Below, piece by piece: positions 26,163-35,785 of a stretch of 64,000 bases of DNA. The stretch comes from Sphingomonas sp. Lineage in GTDB: Bacteria; Pseudomonadota; Alphaproteobacteria; Sphingomonadales; Sphingomonadaceae. Location: positions 124,001 to 188,000 of the forward strand of contig JAFKLY010000005.1 of NCBI GenBank assembly GCA_017304655.1, in the 5' to 3' direction. The notes below the pieces were generated by a model, which was not told the origin of the DNA, searched no databases, and saw only the letters and a list, made by a program, of their open reading frames with translations. Both the position numbers and the translations under genes were made by a program. How positions within the stretch are numbered: position 1 is the first letter of the stretch; each line of letters begins with the position of its first letter.

Positions 26163-28831
26163 GTTCGCAGCCTCCGCCCGACTTTCGCCCTGATCCCGAG
26201 GCCCTTCTGCGCCAGGCCGCGCAGGAGGGCCGTGGGCGTCTCAAGGTCTTCCTCGGCGCCGCGCCGGGCGTGGGCAAGACCTACGAAATGCTGACCGAGG
26301 CGATGGCGCGCAAGCGCGACGGCGTGGATGTGGTCATCGGGGTGGTGGAGACCCATGGTCGCGTCGAGACCGAAGCGCTGGTCCACGGGCTGGAGATCGT
26401 CGCCCGGCAATCGGTGGAGTATCAGGGGCGCACCCTGTCCGAGATGGACGTGGACGCGATCCTTGCGCGACGGCCGCAGCTCGTGCTGGTCGACGAGCTT
26501 GCGCATACGAACGCGCCCGGCAGCCGGCACGACAAGCGCTATCAGGATGTGGAAGAGCTGCTGGCCGCCGGCATCGACGTTTATTCGACCGTCAACGTCC
26601 AGCATCTCGAGAGCCTGAACGACGTCGTGGCGTCTTTCACCAAGGTGCGGGTGCGCGAGACGCTGCCCGACCGCGTGATCGAGAATGCCGACATCGAGGT
26701 GATCGACATTCCGCCGGACGAGCTCATCGAACGGCTGAAGCAGGGCAAGGTCTATGTCCCGGCGGAAGCGACGCGGGCGCTCGGCAACTACTTTTCCAAA
26801 TCGAACCTGACCGCGCTGCGCGAGCTTGCCCTCCGGCGGGCGGCCCAGGCAGTCGATGCGGAGATGCTCGACTATCTGCGCGCCCATGCGCTGGCCGGGA
26901 ACTGGGCGGCGGGCGAGCGGGTCGTCGTCGCCGTGAGCGAACAACATGGCGCGGCCGAACTTGTGCGGGCCGCCAAGCGCATTGCCGATGCGCTGCGCGG
27001 TCCCTGGACCGTCGTGCATATCGAGACGCCGCGTTCGGCCCTGCTCAGCGATGCCGACAACACGCGGCTCGCCGCGACCCTGCATCTGGCGAGCCAGCTT
27101 GGCGCCCAGGTCGCCACCGTCCCTGCGGAGACGGTGGTGGAGGGCGTGATCCGCTTCGCATCGGAAGCGCGCGCCACGCAGCTCATCGTCGGCAAGTCCC
27201 AGCGGTCGCGCTGGTTCGAGCTGCGCTACGGTTCGGTTGTCGACCGGCTGGTGCGGGAAACGCCCGGCATCACCGTCCATGTGTTGCCGATGGAGGGTCA
27301 GACGCCGCCGACCGCGCCAGGCGAAAGGGCCAAGGCACAATGGGGCCGCCCCGCCGACTATGCCGTTTCCTTCGGCCTGATCGCGCTGGTGACGCTGGTG
27401 GGCGAGCTCGTCTTCACGGCCGGCAGTGTCACCAATGTCGGGCTGCTGTTCCTGCTGCCGGTGATGGTCGCGGCGTCCCGCTATGGCCTGCGGCTCGGCA
27501 TCCTGTGCAGCCTGGCGGCCTCGCTGGCCTATAATTTCTTCTTCATTCCGCCCACTCACACGTTCACGATCCAGGACCCGCAGAACATCCTGACGGTTCT
27601 CGTCCTGCTGGGCGTCGCGGTGGTTTCGAGCCAGCTTGCGGCGCGTGCGCGCGAACAGGCGCTGCTTGCCCAGCGCAGTTCCGCCCAGAACAGCTCGCTC
27701 GCCGGCTTCGCGCGCCAGCTTACCGGCGTCAGCAAGGCCGAGGAGCTGGCGCAGTTGCTGTGCGCGGAAGTGGGCCGCCTGCTTGGCGTGCACACGCTGC
27801 TGCTGCTGCCGGAAGAGGAGCAACTGGTGCTGCGTGCCGCGGTGCCGCCCGACGCGCGGCTGGAAACGATCGAACAGGCTGCCTCGCGCTGGGCGTTCGA
27901 GCATAATCAACCGGCCGGGCGCGGGTCCGAGACGCTGACGGCTTCGGAATGGCTGTTCCATCCGCTCGCGGCGGGTGGGCATGTGCTCGGCGTGTTCGGC
28001 ATCGCCCGGCCCGACGCGGGCGCGCCGATCCGCTCCGACCGGCTGCCGCTGCTGCTCAGCCTGCTCGATCAGGCTGCCCTCGCGCTCGAGCGCATCGCGC
28101 TGGAAGGCGAGATGGCGAGCATCACCCAGCTCAAGGAGCGCGACCGGCTGCGCGCTGCCCTGCTCTCATCGGTGAGCCACGACCTGCGCACGCCGCTCAC
28201 CACGATCCTGGGCATGCTCGGCGAGATGCAGCCGGCAACGGAGGAACAGCACCGCGAGCTTGCCGAAATCCGGGGCGAGGCGGAGCGGCTGAACCGCTTC
28301 GTCGGCAATCTGCTCGATATGGTGCGGATCGAGACCGGCGCGCTACATCAGTCGATCGAGCCGGTCGACCTGGCCGAGGCGGTGGTGGCGGCCGTCCACG
28401 ACATGCGTGCCGTGCTGCGCGGGCGCAATGTGGAGCTCGATGTCTCGCCCGACCTGCCTTTCGCCGAGGTGGATCCCCAGCTGTTTCACCACTGCCTGAT
28501 GAACCTGATCGACAATGCCTCCAAATATGGTTCGGCGGGTACCCCGATCGCCATCACGGCCCGCCGGTCCGCCGCTGGCCTGACGCTCTCGGTGCTGGAT
28601 GAAGGCGCGGGCTTCCCAGCCGGGGAAGAACGGCGCATCTTCGAGACGTTCGCGCGCATCGAGGGGTCGGACCGCAAGGGCGGCACCGGGCTCGGCCTCG
28701 CGATCGTGAAGGGCTTTGCCGAAGCCATGGGAATAGAGGTCCTTGCCATGAACCGACCCGACAAAAGCGGCGCGCGCTTCGATCTCTTCATCCCGGAAGG
28801 CAAGCTGCTGAAGGGCGCCCGGGCGGAATGA
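26159..28831 (+). CDS. kdpD: Sensor histidine kinase KdpD
   Basis: 890 aa from a GTG. N-terminal KdpD domain with Walker A GAAPGVGKT (about 33-41) and VDELAHTNAPGSRHDKRYQDV. A universal-stress-protein-like domain follows to about 380. Next are four closely spaced membrane helices (about 400-490), a GAF-like segment, and HisKA with the phospho-acceptor His at about residue 674 (SSVSHDLRTPL). The ATPase domain has NLIDNASKYG, DEGAGFP and GGTGLGLAIVKGF. It senses K+ limitation and turgor and phosphorylates KdpE. Confidence 0.96.
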   Translation: MSSQPPPDFRPDPEALLRQAAQEGRGRLKVFLGAAPGVGKTYEMLTEAMARKRDGVDVVIGVVETHGRVETEALVHGLEIVARQSVEYQGRTLSEMDVDAILARRPQLVLVDELAHTNAPGSRHDKRYQDVEELLAAGIDVYSTVNVQHLESLNDVVASFTKVRVRETLPDRVIENADIEVIDIPPDELIERLKQGKVYVPAEATRALGNYFSKSNLTALRELALRRAAQAVDAEMLDYLRAHALAGNWAAGERVVVAVSEQHGAAELVRAAKRIADALRGPWTVVHIETPRSALLSDADNTRLAATLHLASQLGAQVATVPAETVVEGVIRFASEARATQLIVGKSQRSRWFELRYGSVVDRLVRETPGITVHVLPMEGQTPPTAPGERAKAQWGRPADYAVSFGLIALVTLVGELVFTAGSVTNVGLLFLLPVMVAASRYGLRLGILCSLAASLAYNFFFIPPTHTFTIQDPQNILTVLVLLGVAVVSSQLAARAREQALLAQRSSAQNSSLAGFARQLTGVSKAEELAQLLCAEVGRLLGVHTLLLLPEEEQLVLRAAVPPDARLETIEQAASRWAFEHNQPAGRGSETLTASEWLFHPLAAGGHVLGVFGIARPDAGAPIRSDRLPLLLSLLDQAALALERIALEGEMASITQLKERDRLRAALLSSVSHDLRTPLTTILGMLGEMQPATEEQHRELAEIRGEAERLNRFVGNLLDMVRIETGALHQSIEPVDLAEAVVAAVHDMRAVLRGRNVELDVSPDLPFAEVDPQLFHHCLMNLIDNASKYGSAGTPIAITARRSAAGLTLSVLDEGAGFPAGEERRIFETFARIEGSDRKGGTGLGLAIVKGFAEAMGIEVLAMNRPDKSGARFDLFIPEGKLLKGARAE

Positions 28832-29514
28832 GCGCGGTCGCGAAAATTCTCGTCACCGACGACGAACCGGCCATTCGCCGGCTGCTCGGCACGGCCCTGA
28901 CGCGCGCGGGCTACCGCATCATCGAAGCCGGTTCTGCGCGTGAGACGCTGGCGGCCATCCAGATCGACAAGCCCGATGCCGTCCTGCTCGATCTTGGGCT
29001 ACCCGACCGCGACGGCCTCGAACTGGTGCCGCTGATCAAGGGGGCCGGTGCTGCGGTGCTCATCATTTCCGCGCGCGATGCGACCGATCAGAAGGTGGCG
29101 GCGCTCGATCTGGGGGCGGATGATTATGTGACGAAACCGTTCGATACGGAGGAAGTGCTGGCGCGGGTCCGCACGGCGCTGCGGCATCGCCTGTCAGCCG
29201 AGACGCAGGTGCCGATTGTGCGCGTGGGCGACGTGGAGATCGACCTGGCAGCGCGGCTGGTGCGGCGCGCGGGGGAGGAAGTGCATCTGACTCCCAAGGA
29301 ATTCGGCTTCCTTGCCGAGCTGGCGAAGCATCCGGGGCGGGTGGTCACGCATCCCCAATTGCTCAGGAGCGTCTGGGGCCCCGGCTATGAGAAGGACGTG
29401 GAGTATCTCCGCGTGGCCGCACGGGGCGTTCGCAAGAAGCTGGAGGATGGCCTGGTCGAGCAATCGATCATCCGCAACGAACCGGGCGTCGGCTATCGAC
29501 TGAGTTCGCGCTAA
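28828..29514 (+). CDS. kdpE: OmpR-family response regulator KdpE
   Basis: 228 aa, ATG overlapping the kdpD stop (ATGA). Receiver domain: acidic pair in VTDDEPA, phospho-acceptor Asp in AVLLDLGLPDRDG, Lys in DYVTKPFDTEE. C-terminal winged helix: LTPKEFGFLAELAKHPGRVV, and DVEYLRVAARGVRKKLE. It activates kdp transcription when phosphorylated by KdpD. The gene is convergent with the PAP2-like gene, with 19 nt between stops and no clear terminator. Confidence 0.96.
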   Translation: MSAVAKILVTDDEPAIRRLLGTALTRAGYRIIEAGSARETLAAIQIDKPDAVLLDLGLPDRDGLELVPLIKGAGAAVLIISARDATDQKVAALDLGADDYVTKPFDTEEVLARVRTALRHRLSAETQVPIVRVGDVEIDLAARLVRRAGEEVHLTPKEFGFLAELAKHPGRVVTHPQLLRSVWGPGYEKDVEYLRVAARGVRKKLEDGLVEQSIIRNEPGVGYRLSSR

Positions 29515-29533
29515 CGGCAGCTTTCCCTGAACG

Positions 29534-30514
29534 TCAGGTCGTCGCGATGCCGAGATCGGCCGCAGGCGCGGACGCGCGCGGCGGCTCCTGAACGCCGGGC
29601 CGGACGATCCGTGCCGCGAAGACGAGGCTGAGCGCGGCGACGAGCAGGCCGAACGGCAGATCGATCACATAGTGCCAGCGATTGGCGACCGCCGCGATCA
29701 GGATGAACAGCGTGCAGAAGAGGTGAAACGGCAGGAGCGGGCGGGCGTGGCGCCACGAAAAGGCGAGGAACAGGATCGAGCCGGCAGCATGAAGGGACGG
29801 CACGGCGCCCAGTCCCGCCGTGAAGGCCTCGGAACCGTGATCGCGGATCCAGACCGGCCCGTGCGCCACCGATTGCCGGTAGAAGGCCAGCATATGCGCC
29901 TGCGCATCCGAGATCAGCGGGTTGACGCCGGTCTCGTAAATGAACGGGCCGAGGGCGGGCATCATCAGATAGCCGACCGTGCCGATGAGCTGCATGATCG
30001 TCACCGCAAGCAGCAGTTCCCGGAAATATTCCGGACGACGCAGCGCATAATAAGCAAAGGTCGCGTAAAACTGCAGGATGAAGCCCATCATGTAGAAATT
30101 GGCGTCATAGGGCAGCAGCGGAGCGAGCCGCCGCCGAATATCCATGCAGGCATCGACAAGCGGGCGGACTGCCTGGTCCGTCATCCAGAGCGCATCGTCA
30201 TAGCGCGCCGGATTGATGTGCGGCAGCCAGAGCTTCACGTTGAAGTGGCAGTACAGCACGATGGCGTAGCACGGGACGCCGATCAGGATCGCGCGGATGA
30301 GATCGTCATTGCGCTGGGCACGGCTGGCCATCAGCGCCAACAGGCCAATCAGCGCAGCACCGACGAGCGGATAAAGATAATGCACGCCGACGAACGCGGC
30401 GCTGTCGCTCGCGGGAAAAACGAGCGGAAGATGAAACACACCTGCCAGCAGCCCGGTCAGGGCCACCATCGCGGCTGCCATCATGATCTCGGCAGGGATA
30501 GGCGCATTTTTCAT
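29534..30514 (-). CDS. PAP2-superfamily membrane protein (inositolphosphotransferase-like)
   Basis: 326 aa with about eight to nine membrane helices. The acid-phosphatase-like C-terminal half has VPSLHAAGSILFLAF (catalytic His in the SLHA motif) and ANRWHYVIDLPFGLLVA (second His followed by Asp), as in the PAP2_3 / Aur1-Ipt1-like group. The canonical first KxxxxxxRP motif is not evident, which is typical of this subgroup. A lipid phosphatase or head-group transferase role, perhaps in sphingolipid or phosphatidylinositol-type lipid synthesis, is inferred. Confidence 0.8.
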   Translation of the reverse strand: MKNAPIPAEIMMAAAMVALTGLLAGVFHLPLVFPASDSAAFVGVHYLYPLVGAALIGLLALMASRAQRNDDLIRAILIGVPCYAIVLYCHFNVKLWLPHINPARYDDALWMTDQAVRPLVDACMDIRRRLAPLLPYDANFYMMGFILQFYATFAYYALRRPEYFRELLLAVTIMQLIGTVGYLMMPALGPFIYETGVNPLISDAQAHMLAFYRQSVAHGPVWIRDHGSEAFTAGLGAVPSLHAAGSILFLAFSWRHARPLLPFHLFCTLFILIAAVANRWHYVIDLPFGLLVAALSLVFAARIVRPGVQEPPRASAPAADLGIATT

Positions 30515-30864
30515 GCGGCCAGGAATGCATCGATATGTGCTAAAGTGAACTTAACGGGCGCCGCCTGTTTTCTCGGAATCCGTGCCAGGCGTTGACTTGC
30601 TTTACGCTGCGGAAAGCACGGCATTCAGCGCTTCCTTAAGCACTGCGGTGGCCAAGGCGCTGTGGTGGCGTGGTAGATCTAGCCTTGGCTGGCGGACTGC
30701 TGCGTCACTCGCCCATCGGCGGCCATTGCCTCTGCCCCGCCGGCCCGAATTGTTCGGCTTGCCATCCATTCCGATCCGGAACCCGCTTGCCAACAGCAGT
30801 CTCCGCTGGCAACTCAAGGGCTTGCCGCGCCGACTGTCTGGCGCCGAGGAGAGACCCGCCGGCC
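30515..30864. other. Divergent promoter region between PAP2-like and b561-YceI genes
   Basis: About 350 bases with no gene recognised. Open frames read through it, but they lack ribosome sites and domain similarity. It should hold both divergent promoters. A TTGACT hexamer occurs near 30593, but no matching -10 is clear. Confidence 0.45.
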
Positions 30865-32154
30865 ATGAGCATGTCCCCGCCGCCCTCACGCTATTCGAGC
30901 GCAGCCATCTTCCTGCACTGGACGCTGGCGCTGCTGCTGATGTTCCAGCTCTCGCTCGGCTGGCGGCTGGAGGGGCTTGAAGGGCTGCCGCAGTTCGTGG
31001 CTTATCAGCTCCACAAAACCATTGGCCTCTCCATCCTGCTGCTCAGCCTTGCGCGTCTGGCGCTGCGCCTGATGGTGCGGCGCCCCGCGCCGGCGCGGAT
31101 GAGCCCGCCGCTGGCGTTCCTCGCCGGTGCCGTGCATGCGCTGCTCTATGTGGTGATGATCGGCGGGCCGATCACCGGCTGGATCCTGGTCTCGACCGCG
31201 AAGGTCAAGGTGCAGACCATGTTCTTCGGCGTCATCCACTGGCCGCACCTGCCGCTGGGTGCGGGCTGGCACGATCCCGCCGAAGGCGCGCACGCGCTCC
31301 TCGCCTGGCTGCTCTTGGGTCTGGTCGTCCTGCACGTGGCGGGTGCGCTGCGCCATCATCTGATGCGCGACGATATTCTGGCGCGGATGATGCCGCGCGC
31401 GATCCGTGGCCGGGGCACGCATGGCCTGCTGGCCGGTGTCGCCATCCTCGCGATTCTGGGCGTGATGGCAGCAGCACAATTCATGACCTTTTCGCCCAAG
31501 CCGAGCGCGGCCCCGGTCGACGAGCCTTCCAACGCGGCCAATGCCGCCAACGCGATGAACGAGGCCGACAATGTGGTGAATGCCGCTGCGGCAAGCGAGC
31601 CGCAGGTCGGGAATGCGACGGTGAACGAGGCAGCGACCGATGACGCGGCTAAGGCGGCCGTTCCCTGGCGTATCCAGTCGGGCGGTCAGCTCGGCTTCAA
31701 GGCGGATTATTCCGGCTCCGCGGTCGACGGCGCCTTCAAGCGCTGGGATGGCGACATCCTGTTCAGTCCCGACGATCTGCCGAATTCCAGGATCAGCGTG
31801 ACGATCGATCTTGCCTCGGTCGATACGGCGGACAGCCAGCGTGACGACACGCTGCGCAGTGACGGCTTCTTTGACGTGGCCACGCATCCCAAGGCAACGT
31901 TCCGCTCCACCCGCATCACCCATCGCGGCGGCAAGGCCTATCGGGCTGCGGGCACGCTCTCGCTGCACGGGCAGCAGCGGCCGGTGACGGTGGACTTCAC
32001 GCTCGACATCAAGGGCGACGACGCAACCGTGGCCGGCACGGCGCCGCTAAGCCGCACGGCCTTTGGCGTCGGCACGGGCGAATGGGCCGACACGGGCACG
32101 ATCAAGGACGCGGTCGGCGTGACCTTCCGCTTCAAGGCCAAGCGCAGCAACTAA
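30865..32154 (+). CDS. Cytochrome b561 - YceI fusion protein
   Basis: 429 aa from the ATG at 30865 (MSMSPPPSRYSSAAIFLHWT), chosen because GAGGAGAGA lies 11-19 nt upstream; the open frame extends to 30670 without a start context. Residues about 10-190 form a four-helix cytochrome b561 domain with heme-ligand His residues in FLHWTLALLL, YQLHKTIG, VVLHVAGALRHH and near VHALLY. A fifth hydrophobic helix (about 195-215) is followed by an Asn/Ala-rich linker (residues 220-270). The C-terminal YceI domain (about 275-429) starts WRIQSGGQLGFKADYSGSAV and contains VDTADSQRDDTLRSDGFFDV and KATFRSTRI. YceI domains bind isoprenoid lipids, so quinone-linked periplasmic electron transfer is plausible. Confidence 0.9.
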   Translation: MSMSPPPSRYSSAAIFLHWTLALLLMFQLSLGWRLEGLEGLPQFVAYQLHKTIGLSILLLSLARLALRLMVRRPAPARMSPPLAFLAGAVHALLYVVMIGGPITGWILVSTAKVKVQTMFFGVIHWPHLPLGAGWHDPAEGAHALLAWLLLGLVVLHVAGALRHHLMRDDILARMMPRAIRGRGTHGLLAGVAILAILGVMAAAQFMTFSPKPSAAPVDEPSNAANAANAMNEADNVVNAAAASEPQVGNATVNEAATDDAAKAAVPWRIQSGGQLGFKADYSGSAVDGAFKRWDGDILFSPDDLPNSRISVTIDLASVDTADSQRDDTLRSDGFFDVATHPKATFRSTRITHRGGKAYRAAGTLSLHGQQRPVTVDFTLDIKGDDATVAGTAPLSRTAFGVGTGEWADTGTIKDAVGVTFRFKAKRSN

Positions 32155-32288
32155 GGTGGATCGGCTGGCCGGTGCGCGATGCGCCGGGCCGGGCGTGAGT
32201 GCGCGCTCTCGCGCGTGAAAAGCCTTGCGCTGGCGGGCGCCGTCCGCCCAAGGTGCCCGCAACTGGGGTGAATGCGGAGTGGGGACGC

Positions 32289-35144
32289 ATGAAGGGGACG
32301 ACGATGCGCCGGGCAACGGGTCTGGCGCTGCTGGCGGGGACACTCGCGGTTCAGGCTATGCCGGTGGGCGCACAGGGCAAAGCGCCCGATCGCACGAAGC
32401 TCGAGCAACTTTTCGCCCGGTTCGATGCAGCGAATCCGGATGCCGATCCGGCGGCCTATCGCAGCCTTGCCGCTGACTCGCTGGCCGAGGCCCGGCGGCT
32501 TTACCCCGCCAGTCATCCGGATGTGGCGCTCGGTCGCCTGAATGTCGCGCAGACCATGGCGGCGTCCGGCGAGATGGACAAGGCGCTGGCGGAGGTGAAT
32601 GCGATCCTGCCGGTCCTCGCCCGGGCGAGTGGCAGCCCTGCCCATCGCACCGCCTGGCGCAATGCGCTCAGCACGCAGGCCTATATTCTCAATTTCAAGG
32701 GCGATCATGCGGCGGCGCTGGCCATCAACGAGCGGCTGGTCGCCGATTACAAGGCGCAGCCGGACCCCGCCCATCGCAAGGACTATGCGACCGCGCTCAG
32801 CAATCTCGCCGCCTCCTATCTGGAGCATGGCCGGCTTGACGATGCGCTGGCGCGCAATGCCGAGGCGATCGAGATCGCACTGACGCTCGACCCTGTGCCG
32901 GGTGACGTGGCGATCTGGAATGCCAACCGGGTGGCGTATCTCTATTCCGCCGGGCGCACCGAGGATGCCATTGCCGCGGCCCAGAGCGCGATTGCCCGGG
33001 TCGGCCCCGCAATCGGTGCCGATCATCCGATGATGAGCAATCTCTACGCCAATCTCGGTGCGATCCTGATGCGCGTGAACCGGCCGCATGATGCCATGCC
33101 GATGATCCGCCGCGCTTATGAGCTGATCGAGAAGACCGCCGGTGCGCCGACGCAGAACAGCGCGACGATGCGCGTGCAGTTCGCCCAGGCGCTGATCCGC
33201 GCCGGGCAATATGAAGACGCCATCGCCTTCCTGCGCGACGCGACGCCGATCATCGACGCCCAGCTCGGCGAGAAGAGCGACCGGGCATTGGTCGCGCGCG
33301 ATACGCTGCTGATCGCGCTGATCGGTACCGGCAAAGGCAAGGAGGCGCAGACGCTTGCGCAACAGCTGCTCGCGGTGCGCGACGCGCGGCTGCCGGAGGG
33401 CCATCGCGATCGTGCCAATGCGCGCGACAATCTCGCCAAGGCGGCCTTTGCCAATCAGGACTGGGCGACGGCAGAAAGCGCGGCGCAGGACAGCGTATCT
33501 TTGCGGCGCAGGGCGCTGCCGGCGGATCACCCCGATCTGCTGCTGGCGCGTGCGCTGCTGCTGCGCGTGCAGGATCGGGCAGGCACGCGCGCCAGCGCCG
33601 ACTTGCTGGCCGAGGCGCGGGAGCTGTTCGCCGCCTTGATGCTGAACGCAAACCTCGCGCGCGGATCGGCGCAGGCGGAGCGCCAGCGCCCGGCTTATGG
33701 CTGGCTGGCGGAGCTCTTCGCGCGGCGCGGCGCCACGGAGGATGCGTTCAAGGCCCAGCAATGGGCCGCGCGCAGCTCCATCGACGATGCGCTTGCCATC
33801 GCCCAGAGCGAGCGCAGTGCGACAGTCGATCCCGCCTTTGCTGCTCTGGTGAGCCAGCGCCGGCAGCTGCTTGCGGCCCGGCAGGGGCTGGAAGCGCGGA
33901 TCGACGCGAATTTGGCGAAGCCTGATCCGGCGTTCGATCTGGCGAGCCTGACCACCCAGCTTGCCGCCAACCGGGCCGAGATCATCGGGATCGATGCGCG
34001 CTTCACCCCGGCCCAGCGTGCGCAGCTCGCCTTCACGCCCTCGTCGCTCGCTGATGTGCAGGCGGCCAGCCGGAACCGTATCGTGACGGTGATGATCACC
34101 GACCTAGGCGGCCCCTGGCTGGTGACGGCGGTGAACGGAAGCCGGATGCAGCAATATCTGCTGGCGGGCGATTCGCCGGTGCGGGCGCTGGTTGCGCGGT
34201 TACGGGGCGGGCTGAACGCGGGCAGCGCCGCGCCGTTCGATCGGGTCGCTGCGGCCGATCTCTACACGGCGCTTTTCCCGGCTGATGCCGGCGCGATGCT
34301 GCGCTCGGCAAAGCGGATGGCGGTGATCGCCAATGGCTCGCTCGGCGCGCTGCCCTTCGGTCTGCTGGTGCCGGATGCGAAGGGCAAGGGCTACCTCGCC
34401 GACCGGCTGGTCGTCAGCCGGCTGGTGCGGGCACCGCAAGCGGGCGATGCGGCCGGCAGCGGCGGGGCACCGAGCGAGACGCTGATCGCGCTGGGTGGTG
34501 TCGAGGGGCAGCAGGCCGGCGCGCTGATGGCGATGCGGTCGGCCGGCACGGCGCGCGCGATCGAGGCGTTGCCGGCCCTGCCGGATGCGCGGCGTGAGCT
34601 CGCGGCGCTGGCGGATGCCATCGGCGTGCAGGATGTCCGGCTGCTGATCGGCGCGCAGGCGACCGAAGCGCAGCTGCGCGCGACGAGCGTGCCGCAGGGC
34701 GCGGTGCTGGCCTTCGCGACGCACGGCCTCGTCTCGGGCGAGCTCGATGGGCTGGAGGAGCCGGCACTGTTGCTCACCCCGGCGGGCAAGGATGATGGCC
34801 TGCTCAAGCCCAGCGAGATCGGCGGACTCAGCCTGCCCGCCCGCCTCGTCATCCTCTCCGCCTGCAATACGGCGAGCGCGGCGGACGAGGACCGGCCGCA
34901 GCTTACCGGCCTCGTTCAGGGCTTCTTCCTGGCCGGCGCCGAGCGCGTGATGGCGAGCCACTGGCCAGTGCGGGACGATATCGCCCGGCGCCTGTCGGTG
35001 GGCACGGTCAAGGGGATGCGCGCCGGCACCGATCCGGCCACGGCGCTTCACGCGGCAATGGCGGCCGTGCGCACCGGCAAGGATGGCGAGCCGGGCGCGG
35101 ACCATCCGGCGCTCTGGGCACCGTTTGAGCTGTTTGCGCGATAA
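32289..35144 (+). CDS. Secreted TPR-CHAT domain protein
   Basis: 951 aa from the ATG at 32289 (MKGTTMRRATGLALLAGT); ATG 32304 is also possible. A signal peptide ends near PVGAQG. Residues about 35-480 form tetratricopeptide-like helical repeats (for example ATALSNLAASYLEHGRLDDALARNAEAI). The C-terminal third is a CHAT (caspase HetF-associated) domain with the catalytic dyad in place: His about 812 in LAFATHGLVSG and Cys about 859 in VILSACNTASAADE. It ends with an MASHWPVRDD and GEPGADHPALWAPFELF signature. It is likely a caspase-like protease or scaffold acting in the periplasm or outside. It stands alone, convergent with sspB. Confidence 0.9.
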   Translation: MKGTTMRRATGLALLAGTLAVQAMPVGAQGKAPDRTKLEQLFARFDAANPDADPAAYRSLAADSLAEARRLYPASHPDVALGRLNVAQTMAASGEMDKALAEVNAILPVLARASGSPAHRTAWRNALSTQAYILNFKGDHAAALAINERLVADYKAQPDPAHRKDYATALSNLAASYLEHGRLDDALARNAEAIEIALTLDPVPGDVAIWNANRVAYLYSAGRTEDAIAAAQSAIARVGPAIGADHPMMSNLYANLGAILMRVNRPHDAMPMIRRAYELIEKTAGAPTQNSATMRVQFAQALIRAGQYEDAIAFLRDATPIIDAQLGEKSDRALVARDTLLIALIGTGKGKEAQTLAQQLLAVRDARLPEGHRDRANARDNLAKAAFANQDWATAESAAQDSVSLRRRALPADHPDLLLARALLLRVQDRAGTRASADLLAEARELFAALMLNANLARGSAQAERQRPAYGWLAELFARRGATEDAFKAQQWAARSSIDDALAIAQSERSATVDPAFAALVSQRRQLLAARQGLEARIDANLAKPDPAFDLASLTTQLAANRAEIIGIDARFTPAQRAQLAFTPSSLADVQAASRNRIVTVMITDLGGPWLVTAVNGSRMQQYLLAGDSPVRALVARLRGGLNAGSAAPFDRVAAADLYTALFPADAGAMLRSAKRMAVIANGSLGALPFGLLVPDAKGKGYLADRLVVSRLVRAPQAGDAAGSGGAPSETLIALGGVEGQQAGALMAMRSAGTARAIEALPALPDARRELAALADAIGVQDVRLLIGAQATEAQLRATSVPQGAVLAFATHGLVSGELDGLEEPALLLTPAGKDDGLLKPSEIGGLSLPARLVILSACNTASAADEDRPQLTGLVQGFFLAGAERVMASHWPVRDDIARRLSVGTVKGMRAGTDPATALHAAMAAVRTGKDGEPGADHPALWAPFELFAR

Positions 35145-35156
35145 GGGAAGGGAGCA

Positions 35157-35176
35157 CCCGCCGGTTCGCCGGCGGG
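35157..35176. terminator. Hairpin between convergent CHAT and sspB genes
   Basis: CCCGCCGG (35157-35164) and CCGGCGGG (35169-35176) form a perfect 8-bp stem with a TTCG tetraloop. It lies 13 nt after the CHAT stop and 7 nt after the sspB stop on the other strand, so it can serve both genes. The T-tract is weak. Confidence 0.6.
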
Positions 35177-35182
35177 GACGGC

Positions 35183-35662
35183 TTATTTCTTCTTGCCGAA
35201 GTCGACGGTCACGACGTTGGAGCCTTCCTCGGCGCTCACGGTCGCCTCGTCATTTTCGGCGCCGTCATGCGGTCCGGGGCCCTCGCCGCTCTCCTGCACC
35301 TGGAATTCCAGGCTGAAGTTCACCGCGGGATCGACGAAGAAGCGCAGCGCCGCGAAGGGAATTACGAGATGGGCCGGCACCTGATTGAAGGTGAGGCTCA
35401 CCTCGAAATGGTCCTCGGCGATCTTGAGGTCCCAGAATTTGTGCTGGAGGACGATGGTCATCTCGTCCGGGAAACGCTCGATCAGCCAGGGCGGGATGTT
35501 CACGCCCGGAGCCTGGGTCTTGAACGTGATGTAGAAATGGTGGTTGCCCGGCAGCACACCGGTCCGCGCGATATCGCGCAGAACCCGCCCCGGAATGGCC
35601 CGCAGCGCCTCCTGGACGATCTCGTCGTAGGGAATCAGACTGTCGGAAGCCTCATCGGTCAT
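35183..35662 (-). CDS. sspB: ClpXP adaptor, SspB family (alphaproteobacterial type)
   Basis: 159 aa from the ATG at 35662 (MTDEASDSLIPYDEIVQEAL). The longer open frame back to 35764 has no family match before this Met. The core contains GNHHFYITFKTQAPGVNIPPWL, FPDEMTIVLQHKFWDL and FEVSLTFNQVPAHLVIPF, the SspB fold that binds ssrA tags. A flexible acidic tail follows, ending with a short basic ClpX-docking-like end (VVTVDFGKKK). It delivers tagged substrates to ClpXP. Confidence 0.92.
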   Translation of the reverse strand: MTDEASDSLIPYDEIVQEALRAIPGRVLRDIARTGVLPGNHHFYITFKTQAPGVNIPPWLIERFPDEMTIVLQHKFWDLKIAEDHFEVSLTFNQVPAHLVIPFAALRFFVDPAVNFSLEFQVQESGEGPGPHDGAENDEATVSAEEGSNVVTVDFGKKK

Positions 35663-35785
35663 GGCGCCTAGTCCTAGCGACGGGGACAGGAGGGTCAAGC
35701 GAAGAGCGCAACACGGCGGTCGCGTCTGGGGCTCCAGCGGGAAAGCGCATTGCGCCAGCGGCACAGCGCGCTATAGGCCGCAGCC

